Assembly (NCBI GenBank): GCA_045545095.1
Contig: JAZQAG010000033.1
Span: 1-64,000, forward strand
Length of the DNA stretch: 64,000 nucleotides
DNA from: Phocaeicola_A sp045545095
Lineage (GTDB): Bacteria > Bacteroidota > Bacteroidia > Bacteroidales > Bacteroidaceae
Direction of reading: 5' to 3'
Below the pieces are notes generated by a model. It did no database searches, was not told the origin of the DNA, and saw only the letters and a list, made by a program, of their open reading frames with translations. Made by a program: the position numbers and the translations under genes. Position 1 is the first letter of the stretch. Each line of letters opens with the position of its first letter. Below, piece after piece: positions 43,961 through 52,916 of this stretch.

Positions 43961-44560
43961 TTACTCACACTGGAGTACGGCTTTTACATCTTTTATCATG
44001 CCGGCATAGGCTTCGTCATAGCCGTTGATGGTTTCGGTCATAGCGATGTCACCAGCCTTGTCTTTGGTAGAGACGGTACCGACATAGAGAATGCGGTATT
44101 CATTCTTGAGGGTGGCTTCTACACAGACTTTGTAGGTGCCATTGGCCACTTTATTTCCAGCTGCATCGGTAAAGTCCCATGTGAAGGTCTGGATACCGCC
44201 TTCCTTAGGAGTGGCACCGGTGAAGGCATCCAATTCGGCATCGGTCATCTCTTCCGCTTTGGCATTGGTGACCCATGTGGGTACACAGGTGGGACGATAG
44301 GTGTAACCGCGTCTGATAGGCTCACCTTCGCGAATACGGCCTTTGGTGGTGAACGAGGTGACAAAGAGGGTCTTTACCACTTCGTTATTCTCATTCTCGA
44401 TCCATACGGCATACTGGTTGGAACCCGGACCTTGTTTCTTGACGTAATCAAAGGTGATTTCGACAGATTTACCTTCGGCGCTATCGGATGCGCACCCTGT
44501 TGCCATGGTCCAAAGGGCAAAGGCTGACACCATGACCAATGATAATAAGACTTTCTTCAT
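43961..44560 (-). CDS. DUF2271-domain lipoprotein
   Basis: 199 residues. A lipoprotein signal ends in ATGC near residue 23. The mature domain begins with beta-strands (VEITFDYVKKQGPGSNQYAVWIEN) and later carries FTWDFTDAAGNKVANGTYK, matching the DUF2271 family of small secreted beta-sandwich proteins. The family's role is not settled; some members sit near flavin-linked redox genes, but here the partner is a GH43 enzyme 32 bases upstream on the same strand. It is followed by a strong terminator. It may bind a cofactor or carbohydrate; this is not shown by the sequence. Confidence 0.8.
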   Translation of the reverse strand: MKKVLLSLVMVSAFALWTMATGCASDSAEGKSVEITFDYVKKQGPGSNQYAVWIENENNEVVKTLFVTSFTTKGRIREGEPIRRGYTYRPTCVPTWVTNAKAEEMTDAELDAFTGATPKEGGIQTFTWDFTDAAGNKVANGTYKVCVEATLKNEYRILYVGTVSTKDKAGDIAMTETINGYDEAYAGMIKDVKAVLQCE

Positions 44561-44592
44561 AATTGATATTATTTAATAGGTTAATCTATGCG

Positions 44593-46305
44593 TTACTTGC
44601 ATGTTGAATACATACCAATGGTGGTTCCTGTGAATCCGCCGGCCTTGGTGGTGGAAAGATGGCTGGCATCGATGGCTGTGGCCAGAATCTCCCACGTTTC
44701 ACCTTTGTCGATTGAATAGACAAACTCGTAGCCATAGCCATCGGAATAGACCTTGAGGTCGAAGCAGGTGGCATCGGCGGGCAGGATATTCGTACTGATG
44801 ATTCTGTCGTCCGGACCATCGACCTTTATCAATGAGATGCTCCTACCCTCTCCGGATTGGCTGACGGCCATGAAGAGTTGGTGTGTCTCGTCCTTGAAAA
44901 GGAGCATTCCGGCTTTCTGAGTGGAATCCGAGGGATTGAAATACATGCGTGTGGCGGCCTCGAACTCATGATGCTGCATACGGCGGCACACATAAGCCGG
45001 CACTTTGTGTTCTCGTGTGCTGACGGAGTCGCACTTCAGGGTGAGGTATCCGGGAGTCTCGGTCAGTGAGTAGAGCCCGGTGGCCGGACCACGAAGTGTC
45101 AGCCACTGCATACCCAGAAGGGTATCGGTGAACTCTTCGTTGGCAGTGAAATTGCCAAAGGTGACATTCTGTCCGCGCTTGACTCCCTCACGACGCTGAA
45201 TCATAGGGATGACTTCGTCGCCCTGAGTGAAGTATGGGAAGCCGTCTTCGCTCCACTTGACAGGCATCAGGAAGGTTTCACGGCCAAGATTCTCAAACTT
45301 GTTGTTGATAGGGCGGCAAGCCAAGAATACTCCCCACCAGTCCCCCTCGGAGGTCTGGATGATATCCGCATGACCGGCACAGGTGATGGGATTGGGGCGC
45401 TTGGGGTCGAGATGACGCTGGGTCAGGATGGGGTTCTTCTCCCAAGCCTTGAAAGGTCCCCATGGGGAATCGCTACGGAAGATGACCTCGGAATGGTTGA
45501 CACTGGTTCCTCCCTCGGCATCCATCAGGTAATATTTGCCATTGATCTTATACATGTGGGGACCTTCAATCCAGATGGGTTTCTCCTCGGGATGTACACC
45601 TTTGTTGACAAGAATTTTGCGAGGACCGACCATGCGGTCGTTCTGCCAATCGAACTCCTGTACACGGATGGTGCGATGGCCGTCGTACTCGGCCTTGAAA
45701 TCGGGGGCGTCATCGTTGTTGACCACATAGGCCTTGCCGTCATCGTCAAAGAAGATACTGGGGTCTATACCTCCAACCTCGGGCACACGGATGGGGTCGC
45801 TCCATTCTCCAAAGGGATCTTGGGTCTTGACATAGAAGTTGCCGGCACCGACATTGGTGGTTATCATGTAGTAGGTCTTGTTATGAGGATTGTAGCTGAT
45901 AGCCGGTGCAAAGATACCGCCACTGACATGCTGGCCCACCATATTCACCAATTGGGATGGACGGCTGAGCACATGGCCTACCTGCTTCCAGTTCACCAAA
46001 TCGCGGCTATGGAAGATGGGCACTCCAGGGAAGTAGGTGAAGGTGGAGGTGACCAGGAAGTAATCTCCCTCTCCATTGGTACAGATACTGGGGTCCGAAT
46101 ACCAACCGGGGAGAATGGTGGTATAGAAACTTTCGTCGTCGGGCAATGGATTTTGCTCATAGTAACGGTCTTTCCCTTGATAGTTGAAATGGTCAAAAAG
46201 GGCTTCTCCCTCTCCTATCTGCGGAGCATCGTCGAACGAAAAACATCCCGAAAGGAGGGAACCTGCAGCCACAAGAAAGAACAGATTGGTTATTTTACGT
46301 TTCAT
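44593..46305 (-). CDS. GH43-family glycoside hydrolase lipoprotein
   Basis: About 570 residues from ATG 46305; the longer frame to 46356 overlaps the -7 box and is rejected. A lipobox (LLSGC) lies near residue 20, so it is a surface or periplasmic lipoprotein. The five-blade propeller carries the GH43 triad: Asp in GWYSDPSI, Asp in GGIDPSIFFDDD and Glu in WIEGPHMY. A C-terminal beta-sandwich (from about residue 370) resembles the beta-xylosidase accessory domain. Likely activity is beta-xylosidase or alpha-L-arabinofuranosidase on plant hemicellulose. No SusC/SusD pair is adjacent, so it is not in a full polysaccharide-utilisation locus within this window. Confidence 0.9.
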   Translation of the reverse strand: MKRKITNLFFLVAAGSLLSGCFSFDDAPQIGEGEALFDHFNYQGKDRYYEQNPLPDDESFYTTILPGWYSDPSICTNGEGDYFLVTSTFTYFPGVPIFHSRDLVNWKQVGHVLSRPSQLVNMVGQHVSGGIFAPAISYNPHNKTYYMITTNVGAGNFYVKTQDPFGEWSDPIRVPEVGGIDPSIFFDDDGKAYVVNNDDAPDFKAEYDGHRTIRVQEFDWQNDRMVGPRKILVNKGVHPEEKPIWIEGPHMYKINGKYYLMDAEGGTSVNHSEVIFRSDSPWGPFKAWEKNPILTQRHLDPKRPNPITCAGHADIIQTSEGDWWGVFLACRPINNKFENLGRETFLMPVKWSEDGFPYFTQGDEVIPMIQRREGVKRGQNVTFGNFTANEEFTDTLLGMQWLTLRGPATGLYSLTETPGYLTLKCDSVSTREHKVPAYVCRRMQHHEFEAATRMYFNPSDSTQKAGMLLFKDETHQLFMAVSQSGEGRSISLIKVDGPDDRIISTNILPADATCFDLKVYSDGYGYEFVYSIDKGETWEILATAIDASHLSTTKAGGFTGTTIGMYSTCK

Positions 46306-46341
46306 GTCATGTATAATTTTATAGATGATTATTTGTCTGTT

Positions 46342-46350
46342 GCAAAAATA
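46342..46350 (-). promoter_or_regulatory. -7 element of the GH43-DUF2271 promoter
   Basis: TATTTTTGC on the minus strand, 36 nt before ATG 46305. A TTTG lies further upstream (46378-46375) but with a long 24 nt spacer. Confidence 0.5.
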
Positions 46351-46431
46351 CGTCACTTACACGAATAACATTGTCAAATATATTTCATTTTGTTTTGTTT
46401 TTGTATCTATCGGCCTATCCCGAAGTAGCAA

Positions 46432-46475
46432 AAGAGGGATTATGGCAACCTGATCAGTGTGCCACAACCCCTCTT
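46432..46475 (-). terminator. Terminator of the rfb operon
   Basis: A 16-bp stem (46432-46447 with 46460-46475) pairs fully on the minus-strand RNA with two G-U pairs. The loop is 12 nt and the stem is followed by TTTGC. It lies 28 bases beyond the rfbB stop. Confidence 0.8.
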
Positions 46476-46502
46476 GTGCGTTCTAATATAAGGTATTCCT
46501 AA

Positions 46503-47636
46503 TTATCTGTCCTTATACATACTGTCGTAATAGTTCTGATAATCGCCACTGGTGACATTGTCCATCCAAGCCTGATTGTCAAGATACCAACGTACGGTCT
46601 TTTCAATACCTTCCTCGAACTGGAGGCTGGGCTCCCAGCCAAGTTCTTTCTGCAACTTGGTGGAGTCGATGGCATAACGCATGTCGTGACCCAAACGGTC
46701 GGTAACGTAGGTAATCAGTTCCAACGAATGTCCTTCGGGATTTCCCAACAGACGGTCAACCGTCTTGATGATGACATGGATAATGTCTATATTCTTCCAT
46801 TCATTGAATCCGCCGATATTATAGGTTTCGGCAATCTTACCTTCATGGAATATCACATCAATGGCACGGGCATGGTCCACCACATAGAGCCAGTCGCGCA
46901 CATTCTCCCCCTTGCCATAAACAGGAAGTGGCTTGCGCTGACGGATATTGTTTATAAACAACGGAATCAGCTTCTCGGGGAACTGATAGGGACCATAATT
47001 ATTGGAACAGTTGGTGACAATAGTGGGCATTCCGTAGGTGTCGTGATAGGCACGTACGAAGTGGTCGCTGCTTGCCTTTGATGCACTGTAGGGTGAATGG
47101 GGATTGTACTTGGTGTTCTCATAGAAGAAGTCCATACCATAGGCCAAATGGTGCTCACCGGATGAAGCTGTTGTGGTGAAGGGAGGCTCGACACCTTCGG
47201 GGTTTGTCAGTTCGAGGGCGCCATATACTTCATCAGTAGAGATATGATAGAAGCGCTTTCCCTCATACTTCTCCGGCAATGATTCCCAATAGATCTTGGC
47301 AGCCTGCAGAAGGGAAAGGGTACCCATGACATTGGTGCGTGCAAAGGTAAAGGGATCCTTGATGGAACGGTCCACATGACTCTCTGCAGCCAAATGTATG
47401 ATTCCGTCAACCTGATGTTGCTGCATCAGCTGCAACATCAAATCGAAATCGCAAATATCGGCCTTGACAAAGGTGTAGTTTGGCTTGTCTTCAATATCCT
47501 TCAAATTGGCCAAATTGCCTGCATAGGTAAGTTTGTCCACATTGATTATATGATAATCGGGATATTTGTTCACGAAAAGACGAACAACGTGGCTGCCGAT
47601 AAATCCGGCACCACCGGTTATGATGATATTCTTCAT
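46503..47636 (-). CDS. rfbB: dTDP-glucose 4,6-dehydratase
   Basis: 377 residues. It converts dTDP-glucose to dTDP-4-keto-6-deoxyglucose in the cytoplasm. The Rossmann GGAGFIGSH motif starts near residue 7 and the SDR-type catalytic Tyr-x3-Lys is in YSASK (about 189). The STDEVYG motif carrying the dehydratase residues is near 137. It is the last gene of an rfbA-rfbC-rfbB unit, 18 bases after rfbC. The length is slightly above the usual 350, due to an insert around residues 145-185. Confidence 0.95.
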   Translation of the reverse strand: MKNIIITGGAGFIGSHVVRLFVNKYPDYHIINVDKLTYAGNLANLKDIEDKPNYTFVKADICDFDLMLQLMQQHQVDGIIHLAAESHVDRSIKDPFTFARTNVMGTLSLLQAAKIYWESLPEKYEGKRFYHISTDEVYGALELTNPEGVEPPFTTTASSGEHHLAYGMDFFYENTKYNPHSPYSASKASSDHFVRAYHDTYGMPTIVTNCSNNYGPYQFPEKLIPLFINNIRQRKPLPVYGKGENVRDWLYVVDHARAIDVIFHEGKIAETYNIGGFNEWKNIDIIHVIIKTVDRLLGNPEGHSLELITYVTDRLGHDMRYAIDSTKLQKELGWEPSLQFEEGIEKTVRWYLDNQAWMDNVTSGDYQNYYDSMYKDR

Positions 47637-47654
47637 TCTCTTTACTCCTTACGT

Positions 47655-48227
47655 TTATTTATATAGGTCTATATTGATATCAAAAGGGGAATCGAAATCC
47701 TTGAGTTGGGGATGATGGGCATCTTTCTCGCTGAGGATGACTTTGTCGGTGGGGATACGCCAGTCGATAGCCAATGTGGGGTCATCCCAAGCTATGGCAC
47801 CTTCGGATTGAGGGGCATAGAAATTGTCGCATTTATACTGGAATATCACCTCTTCGCTCAACACGCTGAATCCGTGAGCAAAGCCACGGGGCACGAAGAA
47901 CTGACGGTGATTGTCCTCTGTGAGTTCACAACTTACCCATTGTCCATAAGTAGGAGAACCTTTGCGGATATCAACGGCAACATCCAGAACAGCTCCCTTT
48001 ACGCATCGTACCAGCTTGCTCTGTGCATAGGGCGGCTTCTGGAAATGGAGACCGCGAAGTACACCATAGCTGGACTTGCTTTCATTGTCTTGTACGAAAT
48101 GTATGGTGCGTACCTGTTCGTCGAACATGCGTTGGCTGAACGACTCGAAGAAATAGCCACGCGCATCTGTAAAGATCCGAGGCTCAATGATAACTACACC
48201 GTCAATGGCTGTTTTTATTACATTCAT
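47655..48227 (-). CDS. rfbC: dTDP-4-dehydrorhamnose 3,5-epimerase
   Basis: 190 residues, the usual RfbC cupin size. It epimerises C3 and C5 of the keto-deoxy sugar on the way to dTDP-L-rhamnose. Motifs are ARGYFFESFSQ near residue 23, LRGLHFQKPPYAQSKLV with the catalytic His near residue 62, and the conserved FVPRGFAHGFSVLSE with an active-site region near 117. It lies 3 bases after rfbA and 18 before rfbB. The next enzyme, RfbD reductase, is not encoded in the window. Confidence 0.95.
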   Translation of the reverse strand: MNVIKTAIDGVVIIEPRIFTDARGYFFESFSQRMFDEQVRTIHFVQDNESKSSYGVLRGLHFQKPPYAQSKLVRCVKGAVLDVAVDIRKGSPTYGQWVSCELTEDNHRQFFVPRGFAHGFSVLSEEVIFQYKCDNFYAPQSEGAIAWDDPTLAIDWRIPTDKVILSEKDAHHPQLKDFDSPFDINIDLYK

Positions 48228-48230
48228 ACT

Positions 48231-49115
48231 TTATTTCTTCAATTCATCTATTACTTTCAAAAGGTATTGGCCATACTGATTCTTGAGCATAGGCTGTGCC
48301 ACCTCGCGCATCTTTGCCTCGTCAATCCATCCTTGACGATAGGCTATGCCTTCGAGACAAGCAATTTTGAGTCCCTGACGTTTTTCAATGACCTCAATGA
48401 ATGTGGATGCTTCGCTCAACGAATCATGGGTTCCGGTATCGAGCCAGGCAAAACCGCGGCCAAGGGTCTGCACCTTCAATTCGCCATCATCGAGGAATGT
48501 CTGATTGACTGTCGTGATTTCCAACTCTCCACGAGGTGAAGGCTTGATATTCTTGGCCACCTCCACCACCTTGTTTGGATAGAAATAGAGACCAACCACA
48601 GCATAATTGCTTTTGGGCTGGGCAGGCTTTTCTTCGATGCTCAGGCAATTGCCCTCTTTGTCAAACTCTGCCACGCCATACCGCTCTGGATCGCTCACCC
48701 AATATCCGAACACAGTAGCCTTGTTCTCTTCCTCAGCTGTACGTACAGCCTCGCGAAGCATACCTGTAAAGCCTCGGCCATGGAAGATATTGTCTCCCAA
48801 AACCAAGCAGGCTGAATCATCACCAATGAACTCTTCACCAATAATGAAAGCTTGCGCAAGACCATCGGGACTGGGCTGCTCGGCATACTCAAACCTTACA
48901 CCATAGTCACTGCCATCGCCAAGCAGACGCTTGAAACCAGGAAGGTCATGGGGAGTGGATATAATCAATATCTCTCTGATTCCGGCCAACATCAATACCG
49001 ATATCGGATAGTATATCATCGGCTTGTCATAAATGGGAATCAACTGTTTGCTGACTCCTTTGGTAATAGGATAAAGGCGGGTACCACTACCACCAGCCAA
49101 TACGATTCCTTTCAT
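48231..49115 (-). CDS. rfbA: Glucose-1-phosphate thymidylyltransferase
   Basis: 294 residues. It makes dTDP-glucose from dTTP and glucose-1-phosphate. The nucleotide signature GGSGTRLYPIT is at residues 8-18, followed by KQLIPIYDKPMIYYP, and the Mg-binding region LVLGDNIFHG lies near residue 108. It is the first gene of the dTDP-sugar unit. Only a weak minus-strand promoter candidate (TTTCTTTGC, 49165-49157) is seen upstream. The pathway feeds rhamnose or other deoxysugars to O-antigen, capsule or glycoprotein synthesis. Confidence 0.96.
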   Translation of the reverse strand: MKGIVLAGGSGTRLYPITKGVSKQLIPIYDKPMIYYPISVLMLAGIREILIISTPHDLPGFKRLLGDGSDYGVRFEYAEQPSPDGLAQAFIIGEEFIGDDSACLVLGDNIFHGRGFTGMLREAVRTAEEENKATVFGYWVSDPERYGVAEFDKEGNCLSIEEKPAQPKSNYAVVGLYFYPNKVVEVAKNIKPSPRGELEITTVNQTFLDDGELKVQTLGRGFAWLDTGTHDSLSEASTFIEVIEKRQGLKIACLEGIAYRQGWIDEAKMREVAQPMLKNQYGQYLLKVIDELKK

Positions 49116-49271
49116 AAAAATGGTATTTTAGTATATACTCTTAACATTAATGTGATGCAAAGAAACTAATTTTTCCTGAAACTGACAACGAAACAGCCAA
49201 CTATTCTGGCAACTTTCCATCTGATAACAGATATTTTCAGGAATATTGGTCAGTAATACAAAAATAATATG

Positions 49272-49280
49272 TAATTTTGT
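49272..49280 (+). promoter_or_regulatory. -7 element for the DUF6057 gene
   Basis: TAATTTTGT fits TAnnTTTG. An in-frame TTG at 49277 lies inside it and is therefore not a start. Confidence 0.5.
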
Positions 49281-49345
49281 ATCATGTAAACGACATGCTG
49301 CAAAAGCATCATTGCAATAATAAATCCGTAATTAACCAAACTTGT

Positions 49346-51301
49346 ATGTCTAAGATAAAGTCTGCAAAAGAGAAATCTGTCAATAAAAACATTTCTGATA
49401 TCCAATCATCAGAAAAGGGGAAAATGTGGAACCTGTGCCGATGGATGCCATGGATTGGAGGAGGAATATTCTGCCTTATAGCCTTGTACCAACTCATAGG
49501 AATGAACAGTGACTACCTGTATGCGGTACAAGAACATTCCCTTTTTATTGAAGGTAAGGAATTCTTCATCGAAATGATGTCCAAACAAGGCGGACTGACA
49601 GATTGGATAGGCTGTTACCTGACCCAATTCTTCTATGTGCCGGCAATAGGTGCTACGATATTGGTCGGACTCTGGATGCTGACATACCTCATCATGATGC
49701 GAGCATTCCCTATCCCCAAAGTGTGGACACCATTATTGCTGATACCTCTTTTTGCATTGCTAACCTCTGTAACAGGGCTTGGCTATTGGCTCTATTTTTT
49801 GAAAATTGACGGATATTGGTTTGCAGAAAGTGTGTCCGTACTCTTGGTTGTATCAGGATATTGGGGATATCGCCATGCAATATCCAAGGCAGCCCAATCG
49901 AAAAGAACGTTATTCAGTTTGGGATACATTGCATTATGGACTATTATAGGATACCCGTTGATGGGATGGTATGCACTATTCGGAGCATTGATGATGGCCT
50001 TGGCTGAATGTGTCGGAAGGTATAAACAGAAATGGTCGGAATGGCTACCAGTCATTTTAGGTACCGGCATCATCATTGGTATTGCCCCACTCTGTTGGTA
50101 CTACGGCTTCACACGTACAAGACTGGCAGATGCATGGATTTGCGGTTTCCCACTCTTCGAGGTTGGTGATTACAGTTCATGGATTATGGTTTTGCCTTTT
50201 GTCATAGTAGCGGTATCACTGCTCTTTTTGGCCATATACTCTACGATATGCAACCAACATAAGGACTGTTCCGGGAAAGAGTTCAAACAATCCATCTTAT
50301 CCTTGGTTGTGTTGGGAATATCAGTTTGGGGAGCATGGCAAGCCAATGTGACAGACTACAACTATCATGCAGAGTTAAGGATGTACAAGCATACCGAAGA
50401 GAGCAATTGGAAAGAGGTCATGAAGGAAGTACGCAACTGGAAAGAGACTCCGACACGACAAATGGTCCTATTGAAGAATATTGCCTTAATGAATACAGGG
50501 AATTTAGGAACACAGATGTTCAGGTGCGATAATGGAGGCAAATATCCGTACCGCAGGGATTCTCTGGCAATACATTTGACCCAGACGTGTGCTCCCATGA
50601 TTTATTATCAGTATGGAAAGTTCAATTATGCCACCCGCTGGAGCATAGAGAATGGTGTGGAATATGGTTTCAATGTCGGAAGTCTGAAACTATTGGCACG
50701 ATGCGCCCTGTTGAACGGAGAATATAATGTTGCCGAGAAATATATCAGCCAATTGAAGAAAACGACCTTCCACAAATCTGAAGGTGAATGGCTGGACAGA
50801 TTCCTGGTCAATCCTGCCCTGTTAAATGATGAACCTTCATTCCGTATTCCGACGGAACTGAATCATCACATGGGGAATATCCTTGATACGGACAACGGAT
50901 TTTGTGAAATGTATATATTACACAATTTCAGCAAGACGATGAACATTGACAGCAAAATCCTTCAGGAAGTGACATTGAGCTATGCCCTGGTGAGCAAAGA
51001 TATACAACTATTCTGGCCGCGTTTCTTCCAATATGCCACATTGCACAAGAACAAACAGATGCCCATACATTATCAGGAAGCAGCATTCTTATACGGGAAC
51101 TTAGAAAAGAAGGTTGACATCAGCAAGATGCCTTTTGACAAAGAGAAGGTTGTTAACAGGTATGCCAAATTCAACCAGACAGTCCAAGGATATATGAAAC
51201 GGGGAATGTCCACAGAGCAAATCGGTGCAATGTGCAAGCCAAGCTATGGGGATACATTCTGGTGGTTCTACTTCTTCTGCAATGATGTGGACTCATACTA
51301 A
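49346..51301 (+). CDS. DUF6057-type polytopic membrane protein
   Basis: About 650 residues from ATG 49346 (MSKIKSAKEK); ATG 49295 is an alternative. The N-terminal half has about eight to ten membrane spans, with short loops rich in Trp and Gly. The C-terminal half is soluble and helical (from about residue 360), with TPR-like order such as LARCALLNGEYNVAEKYI. This matches the DUF6057 family that I know only from Bacteroidales. No catalytic motif is visible. It is followed 76 bases later by a TolB-like lipoprotein, so the two may form one envelope unit. Confidence 0.75.
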   Translation: MSKIKSAKEKSVNKNISDIQSSEKGKMWNLCRWMPWIGGGIFCLIALYQLIGMNSDYLYAVQEHSLFIEGKEFFIEMMSKQGGLTDWIGCYLTQFFYVPAIGATILVGLWMLTYLIMMRAFPIPKVWTPLLLIPLFALLTSVTGLGYWLYFLKIDGYWFAESVSVLLVVSGYWGYRHAISKAAQSKRTLFSLGYIALWTIIGYPLMGWYALFGALMMALAECVGRYKQKWSEWLPVILGTGIIIGIAPLCWYYGFTRTRLADAWICGFPLFEVGDYSSWIMVLPFVIVAVSLLFLAIYSTICNQHKDCSGKEFKQSILSLVVLGISVWGAWQANVTDYNYHAELRMYKHTEESNWKEVMKEVRNWKETPTRQMVLLKNIALMNTGNLGTQMFRCDNGGKYPYRRDSLAIHLTQTCAPMIYYQYGKFNYATRWSIENGVEYGFNVGSLKLLARCALLNGEYNVAEKYISQLKKTTFHKSEGEWLDRFLVNPALLNDEPSFRIPTELNHHMGNILDTDNGFCEMYILHNFSKTMNIDSKILQEVTLSYALVSKDIQLFWPRFFQYATLHKNKQMPIHYQEAAFLYGNLEKKVDISKMPFDKEKVVNRYAKFNQTVQGYMKRGMSTEQIGAMCKPSYGDTFWWFYFFCNDVDSY

Positions 51302-51377
51302 AAAAACATATGGCAATACAGCATTTTTGTTAAAACAAAACAGGTAAAACAATTGACGAACAAAACAAACAACAATA

Positions 51378-52904
51378 ATGAATAAGATTAAAAGCTCATA
51401 TACCTTTTGCGGAATATTGGTTGGAATATGCGTAACTTTGTGTGGACTGGTTTCATGTACGACACATCCGAATGTACCCGAGACATTTCAGACTGTGAAT
51501 GAACAGCCTTCTATCTATCCTGACTATACGGATGTGACTATTCCATGCAATATTGCTCCATTAAACTTTATGGTCAAAGGGGATGTCAAGTGTGTGGCAC
51601 GTATATCGTGGAAAGATGGCATGGAGACTTATGGGGATAAGAATAAAGTCGTGATACCTCTTGATGACTGGAACAAAATGTTGGAAAAGGCAAAGGGGAA
51701 TTCCCTCAAGATTGAGCTTTTCACCAAAGACGAAGCCAATGAAGTATGGCAAGCCTTCCAACCGTTCCACATACACGTGGCTGAAGAGGAAATAGATGAA
51801 TATCTGTCATACCGTGTCATATCACCCTCCTATGTGGCCTACGAGATGCTGAGCATAAACCAGCGTAACCTGACGAATTTCGATGAGAAGGTAATATACA
51901 ACAACATGTTGGTTTCCGATGAAAAAACCGGCCAATGCATCAATTGCCATTCATATCAGAATTATGAGACAGACAATATGCAGTTCCACATGAGACAAGG
52001 GTATGGAGGAACGATGATTGTCAGCGATGGAACCCCCCAAAAGGTGAACCTGAAAACACCAAAAACTATCAGTGGCGGAGTATATCCGGCTTGGCATCCG
52101 ACCAAAAAACTGATTGCATATTCGACCAATAAGACCGGACAGACGTTCCATACCAAAGATTTGGCAAAGATTGAAGTTCAAGATACCGGAAGCGATCTGA
52201 TTCTCTATGATGTGGAACGCAATGAAGTATCTACCATCTCTGGAGGAGAAGAAGAAATGGAAACCTTCCCAGCTTGGTCTCCTGACGGGAAAGTTCTGTA
52301 TTATGCTTCATCACTTTTTGTCTATACAGACTCGTTCTCCAACAGAGAAACGGAAATATCAAACAGATATAAAGATGTGAAATATGACCTTTATCGTAGG
52401 ACATTCGATCCAGCGACAAAGACCTTTGGAGAAAAAGATACTGTCTATCTGGCCTCTGCTATAGGTAAAAGTGCCACATTCCCACGAATCAGTCCTGATG
52501 GCAAATACTTGCTATTCACACAAGGAGACTTCGGAACATTCCACATATGGCATCCTGATGCAGACTTATATCTGATGGAACTGGAGACAATGAAAACCCG
52601 CAAACTGGAAAATATCAACAGCAATCATACGGAAAGCTATCATTCATGGTCAAGCAACGGACGATGGATTGTGGTCAGCAGCCGACGCGAAGACGGTAAT
52701 TATACAAGACCATATATCGGTTATTTTGACAAATCAGGAAAGGCACATAAAGCCTTTGCTCTTCCACAAGAAAACCCGGAATATCACATAAACTACATGC
52801 GTAGTTACAATGTACCGGAATTCATGAAAGAGCCTGTACAGGTTACTCCTCACGAGTTTGCCGCAGCAGCAAAGAAAGATGCAATTCAAGCTATTGACAG
52901 ATAA
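51378..52904 (+). CDS. TolB-like propeller lipoprotein with one CXXCH motif
   Basis: 508 residues. A lipoprotein signal ends in LVSC near residue 27. An N-terminal beta-rich domain (about 35-150) is followed by the sequence GQCINCHSYQNY near residue 190, a C-x2-C-H motif of the kind that binds haem c. The rest is a beta-propeller with PD40/TolB-like repeats (PAWHPTKKLIAYS, PAWSPDGKVLYYAS, PRISPDGKYLLFT). The product should be anchored outside the inner membrane, where haem c attachment can occur. Haem binding is inferred from one motif only; a zinc or structural role is possible. It converges with the MBOAT gene, 12 bases away. Confidence 0.75.
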   Translation: MNKIKSSYTFCGILVGICVTLCGLVSCTTHPNVPETFQTVNEQPSIYPDYTDVTIPCNIAPLNFMVKGDVKCVARISWKDGMETYGDKNKVVIPLDDWNKMLEKAKGNSLKIELFTKDEANEVWQAFQPFHIHVAEEEIDEYLSYRVISPSYVAYEMLSINQRNLTNFDEKVIYNNMLVSDEKTGQCINCHSYQNYETDNMQFHMRQGYGGTMIVSDGTPQKVNLKTPKTISGGVYPAWHPTKKLIAYSTNKTGQTFHTKDLAKIEVQDTGSDLILYDVERNEVSTISGGEEEMETFPAWSPDGKVLYYASSLFVYTDSFSNRETEISNRYKDVKYDLYRRTFDPATKTFGEKDTVYLASAIGKSATFPRISPDGKYLLFTQGDFGTFHIWHPDADLYLMELETMKTRKLENINSNHTESYHSWSSNGRWIVVSSRREDGNYTRPYIGYFDKSGKAHKAFALPQENPEYHINYMRSYNVPEFMKEPVQVTPHEFAAAAKKDAIQAIDR

Positions 52905-52916
52905 AACGTCTTCTAT

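Noticed and set aside
45370..46368. 332-codon plus-strand frame
   Set aside because: Antisense to the GH43 gene, which has intact catalytic motifs; composition is typical of a shadow frame.
47706..48539. 277-codon plus-strand frame
   Set aside because: Antisense to rfbC and rfbA; no domain or promoter.
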